Positions 61,793 through 64,000 of a DNA stretch of 64,000 nt are shown in pieces (the first letter of the stretch is position 1; each line of letters opens with the position of its first letter). Below the pieces are notes generated by a model that saw only the letters and a list, made by a program, of their open reading frames with translations, was not told the DNA's origin and ran no database searches. Position numbers and translations under genes: made by a program. This DNA comes from Halicephalobus mephisto. Lineage: Eukaryota > Nematoda > Chromadorea > Rhabditida > Panagrolaimidae. The stretch is taken from positions 248,001 to 312,000 of the forward strand of contig SWDT01000010.1 in NCBI GenBank assembly GCA_009193035.1. The letters run 5' to 3'.

Positions 61793-63066
61793 GAAAAATG
61801 GGCAGATAAGGGAAAACTTAGCAGGAAACACAGAAAATCAATCGACGATTTGACTCGCCTGCGCGTGCATTAAAATCTTTGTGTTGTTTCTGTTCATGAG
61901 ACTTAATCCTGCCATTGATTTTTATTTTATTTCACGATCAATAGAAATAACGAGAATGATTAATCAATGACTCTTAAGCTATGGAGGAAATGCCTCAATT
62001 CCTCTTTCGCCCAGTTCTGTCCTTGATAAGCAAAAGCAAACAAGATGACGAAGACACAAAATTGTACACATCTTTTAGGTTTTCCTTCATTATAGAACGA
62101 GGAAACCGACGAAATTCTATAACTCATGGAATATCTTTTTATTTTTCATTGTGTCGCCTGTTGAAGCTTGGAAAGAACAGTTGCAAAAAGCTTCCAATTC
62201 CTTCTTCGGTCCTTTCCTCTTTTGCGCGACAAGTGTTTAGTTTTTTTGGCTTCATTTGCGCGGTGGTCGTTGAGCAATTGGCTGTTCTCTGTCAGAACTA
62301 CTTATTTTTCGAGAAGAGCCAGAGGTCTTGGTTATAGAAGGGAAAGTGCAACATTTCAAAGATCCACATATTCGATAGTGGAAATCGCAACACTGCAAAG
62401 CCGAGGAGATTCGTGATTCACCCGGACAATCCTTCAAGGTAGTGGTGTGTTCATCGAGGACGCGAGAGCGCACTCGCCTTTCGAGATGATGAACAGAGAA
62501 AATCCCAGCTTCCCCTGGCAACTAGATAGATATTTAGATGGACAAAGTCGATGTAACGAAGGTTGACCAATCATTAAATTTGATTGGCAACAGCTGTGGG
62601 GTTATTTCCTAAGGATTTGGAAGACTATTTGGATAAAGTTAAAAGCAACCCTTTGATTCGAATGTAATTAATTGTGAAGTTGCTTTTGGATTTTTATTTA
62701 AATTGTAATAAAATCAGCTTTGATAGTAAGCCTGGATAATGTTCAAAAAACTCAACTTTTCGGATTTTCAGGACACTATCCAAGGCAATTTCCTGCTATG
62801 AAAATCACTAGTGTTCCGAAAATTTAAATTTTTAGATTCCCAAACCATTATCCAGGATCATCGCCTCCAATAAAATTCGGATAGTAGTCAGGAAATTCAA
62901 ATTTTTGAATTTTCGAAATTCTATCTTGTCTTCGTATTAAGCTGGTTTTTCGAAAACTACTTTTCTCTATTTAAAAAAGTCTCTTATTATTAATTGTGGC
63001 GTTATGTTCTCTCTTATGATTTTGTTATTGGTTATTCTAACGAGTTATTTTTTCAAGTTCTTTAAG
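61793..63066. other. Intergenic between TMCO4 and drebrin-like, with repeats
   Basis: Divergent promoter region. Open frames near 62.0-62.5 kb overlap on both strands and look like chance. Three palindromic repeat units lie at its right end. Confidence 0.55.
62733..62926. repeat. Three tandem palindromic repeats (copies 18-20)
   Basis: Units at 62733-62781, 62806-62853 and 62879-62926, spaced about 73 bp start to start, in the promoter region of the drebrin-like gene. The first runs from CTGGATAATGTTC to CAGGACACTATCC. Confidence 0.75.
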
Positions 63067-64000
63067 ATGGGGGTCAACTTTATCAACCACGAATCAGAAC
63101 TCCGATCAGCATTTAACCGGGTCAGCGATTCCACCACCGGCAAGGAATGGTCAGTTGCCCATCTTTCCCCGGATTTAGCAGTTTTCTTCAAAGTTATGTA
63201 ATTAATCAATTAATTTTTCAGGACAATCTTTGAATACGACGGGAATTCATCAATTCTCAAACTCGGCGACTCTGGAGGTTGGTTCCGATTTCGATTTTTT
63301 GAACAGCTGCTCGCTTTAAAATTGACCAAAAGACGAAAAAATGAGTCAGATCTAGTTTTAAAGATTTCCTGCTTGTTCGGGAATTGACTTTGATTATTTT
63401 TGTTTTAGAAGGCGGACTTGAGGAACTTGTTCAGTCACTTGACCCAGCCAAAGTTCAATACGGTTTTGGAACAGTTTCGTGTCCTGGCCTCAAACAACGC
63501 AAAGTTGTGCTGATTCACTGGGTAGGTCTTTTGTCGGAAGGATTTCGTTTATCCAGCTTGGTTCTCTTCCAGCAAGGCGCCAGTGTTCCTGTAACTCGAC
63601 TCGCAAACACCGCTTCGAATATCTCAGCTGTCAAGGAATTTGTAAAGAAGGTTAACCTTACTGTTTACGCGAGATCCGAAGAGGACGTCGATATCCAATC
63701 TATTACTGCTGAAATCAATAAACTAGCTGCTAACAACAATAACTTGACCTCTGGCTACAACATGTTCGAGATTCCTGCTCCCGTCGGAAGCACCTATACC
63801 CCGGTGAAGCCCCACGCTGATATCGATTTGCTGGAGAGGGAAAAGTTCTGGAAAGAGGTTTGTTTTCCTTCCTATTAATTACTACCGTACTAAATTCGAT
63901 TTTGTTGACTTTGTTTTCTTCGAAACGATTTCGAAATCAGCATGAGTCATCGGTTAAACCTGGTGATTAACTGATAGCAAGATCATTATTTACCCTCCCT
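63067..64000 (+). CDS. Drebrin-like / ABP1 actin-binding protein, partial (5' part)
   Basis: N-terminal ADF-H domain of the ABP1/drebrin-like family, which links F-actin to endocytosis. Exons 63067-63149, 63222-63277, 63409-63521 and 63573-63857 join in phase to give 179 residues. The gene then enters an intron and runs off the window. Diagnostic stretches: TTGKEWTIFEYDGNSS, EGGLEELVQSL, QYGFGTVSCPG, VVLIHWQGASVP, VKKVNLTVYARSEEDVD. After the domain come EIPAPVGSTY and EREKFWKE, the start of the charged helical region. A distal SH3 domain would be expected outside the window. An acceptor-like TTCTTTAAG abuts the ATG; a TTG- or ATG-started frame at 63004 is less likely. Confidence 0.92.

Noticed and set aside
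61981..62521. Several overlapping open frames on both strands
   Set aside because: They overlap each other out of phase, lack splice sites and resemble no family.
1..64000. CRISPR arrays, bacterial operons and tRNA genes
   Set aside because: The genome is that of a nematode; I saw no direct-repeat array with unique spacers, and no segment with a convincing tRNA B-box and cloverleaf.

Overview
The window looks like nuclear DNA of a free-living or parasitic nematode of the rhabditid type. It is AT-rich, and its multi-exon genes have short introns (44-60 bp is common) ending in the nematode TTTTCAG acceptor. Unpaired acceptors sit just upstream of several start codons, as expected for spliced-leader trans-splicing. 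There is a cluster of nematode serpentine chemoreceptors with the C-terminal YFxQLxxQW signature, and a candidate two-gene operon. No gene is named from a database search. Families were recognised from motifs, and exons were joined by hand using splice consensus and reading phase.

Layout. 0.3-11.8 kb (minus): a Rap1GAP with a GoLoco motif and large introns. 11.8-22.2 kb: a gene-poor block of about 10 kb holding many copies of a ~48 bp palindromic repeat, usually in pairs, and one orphan candidate exon. 22.3-25.1 kb (plus): the 48 kDa oligosaccharyltransferase subunit (DDOST/ostb-1) followed by AAR2, spaced like an operon. 26.1-29.9 kb (plus): an unassigned seven-transmembrane receptor with a long secreted-type ectodomain, followed by a decayed, internally deleted second copy. 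31.7-33.5 kb (minus): a trypsin-fold protein that has lost catalytic His and Ser. 34.6-35.3 kb (minus): a U1A/U2B''-type snRNP protein. 35.9-45.3 kb (plus): four intact Sre-like chemoreceptors plus one pseudogene. 46.3-49.5 kb (minus): WDR11. 50.6-51.6 kb (plus): a fifth, divergent Sre-like receptor using a GC-AG intron. 51.7-52.6 kb (minus): a secreted protein ending in KEEL. 55.7-57.1 kb (plus): OST-alpha. 57.4-58.4 kb (minus): an unassigned secreted protein with an unresolved 3' end. 59.6-61.8 kb (minus): TMCO4. 63.1 kb to the right edge (plus): the start of drebrin-like/ABP1.

Housekeeping genes (glycosylation, splicing, WDR11, TMCO4) are interspersed with fast-evolving sensory genes. The sensory block contains tandem duplication, patchy near-identity, pseudogenes and two solo-LTR-like insertions, one with a perfect 5 bp target duplication. 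The least explained signals are the paired palindromic repeat family, the seven-TM receptor with its decayed copy, the doubly inactivated protease homologue and the KEEL-ending protein.
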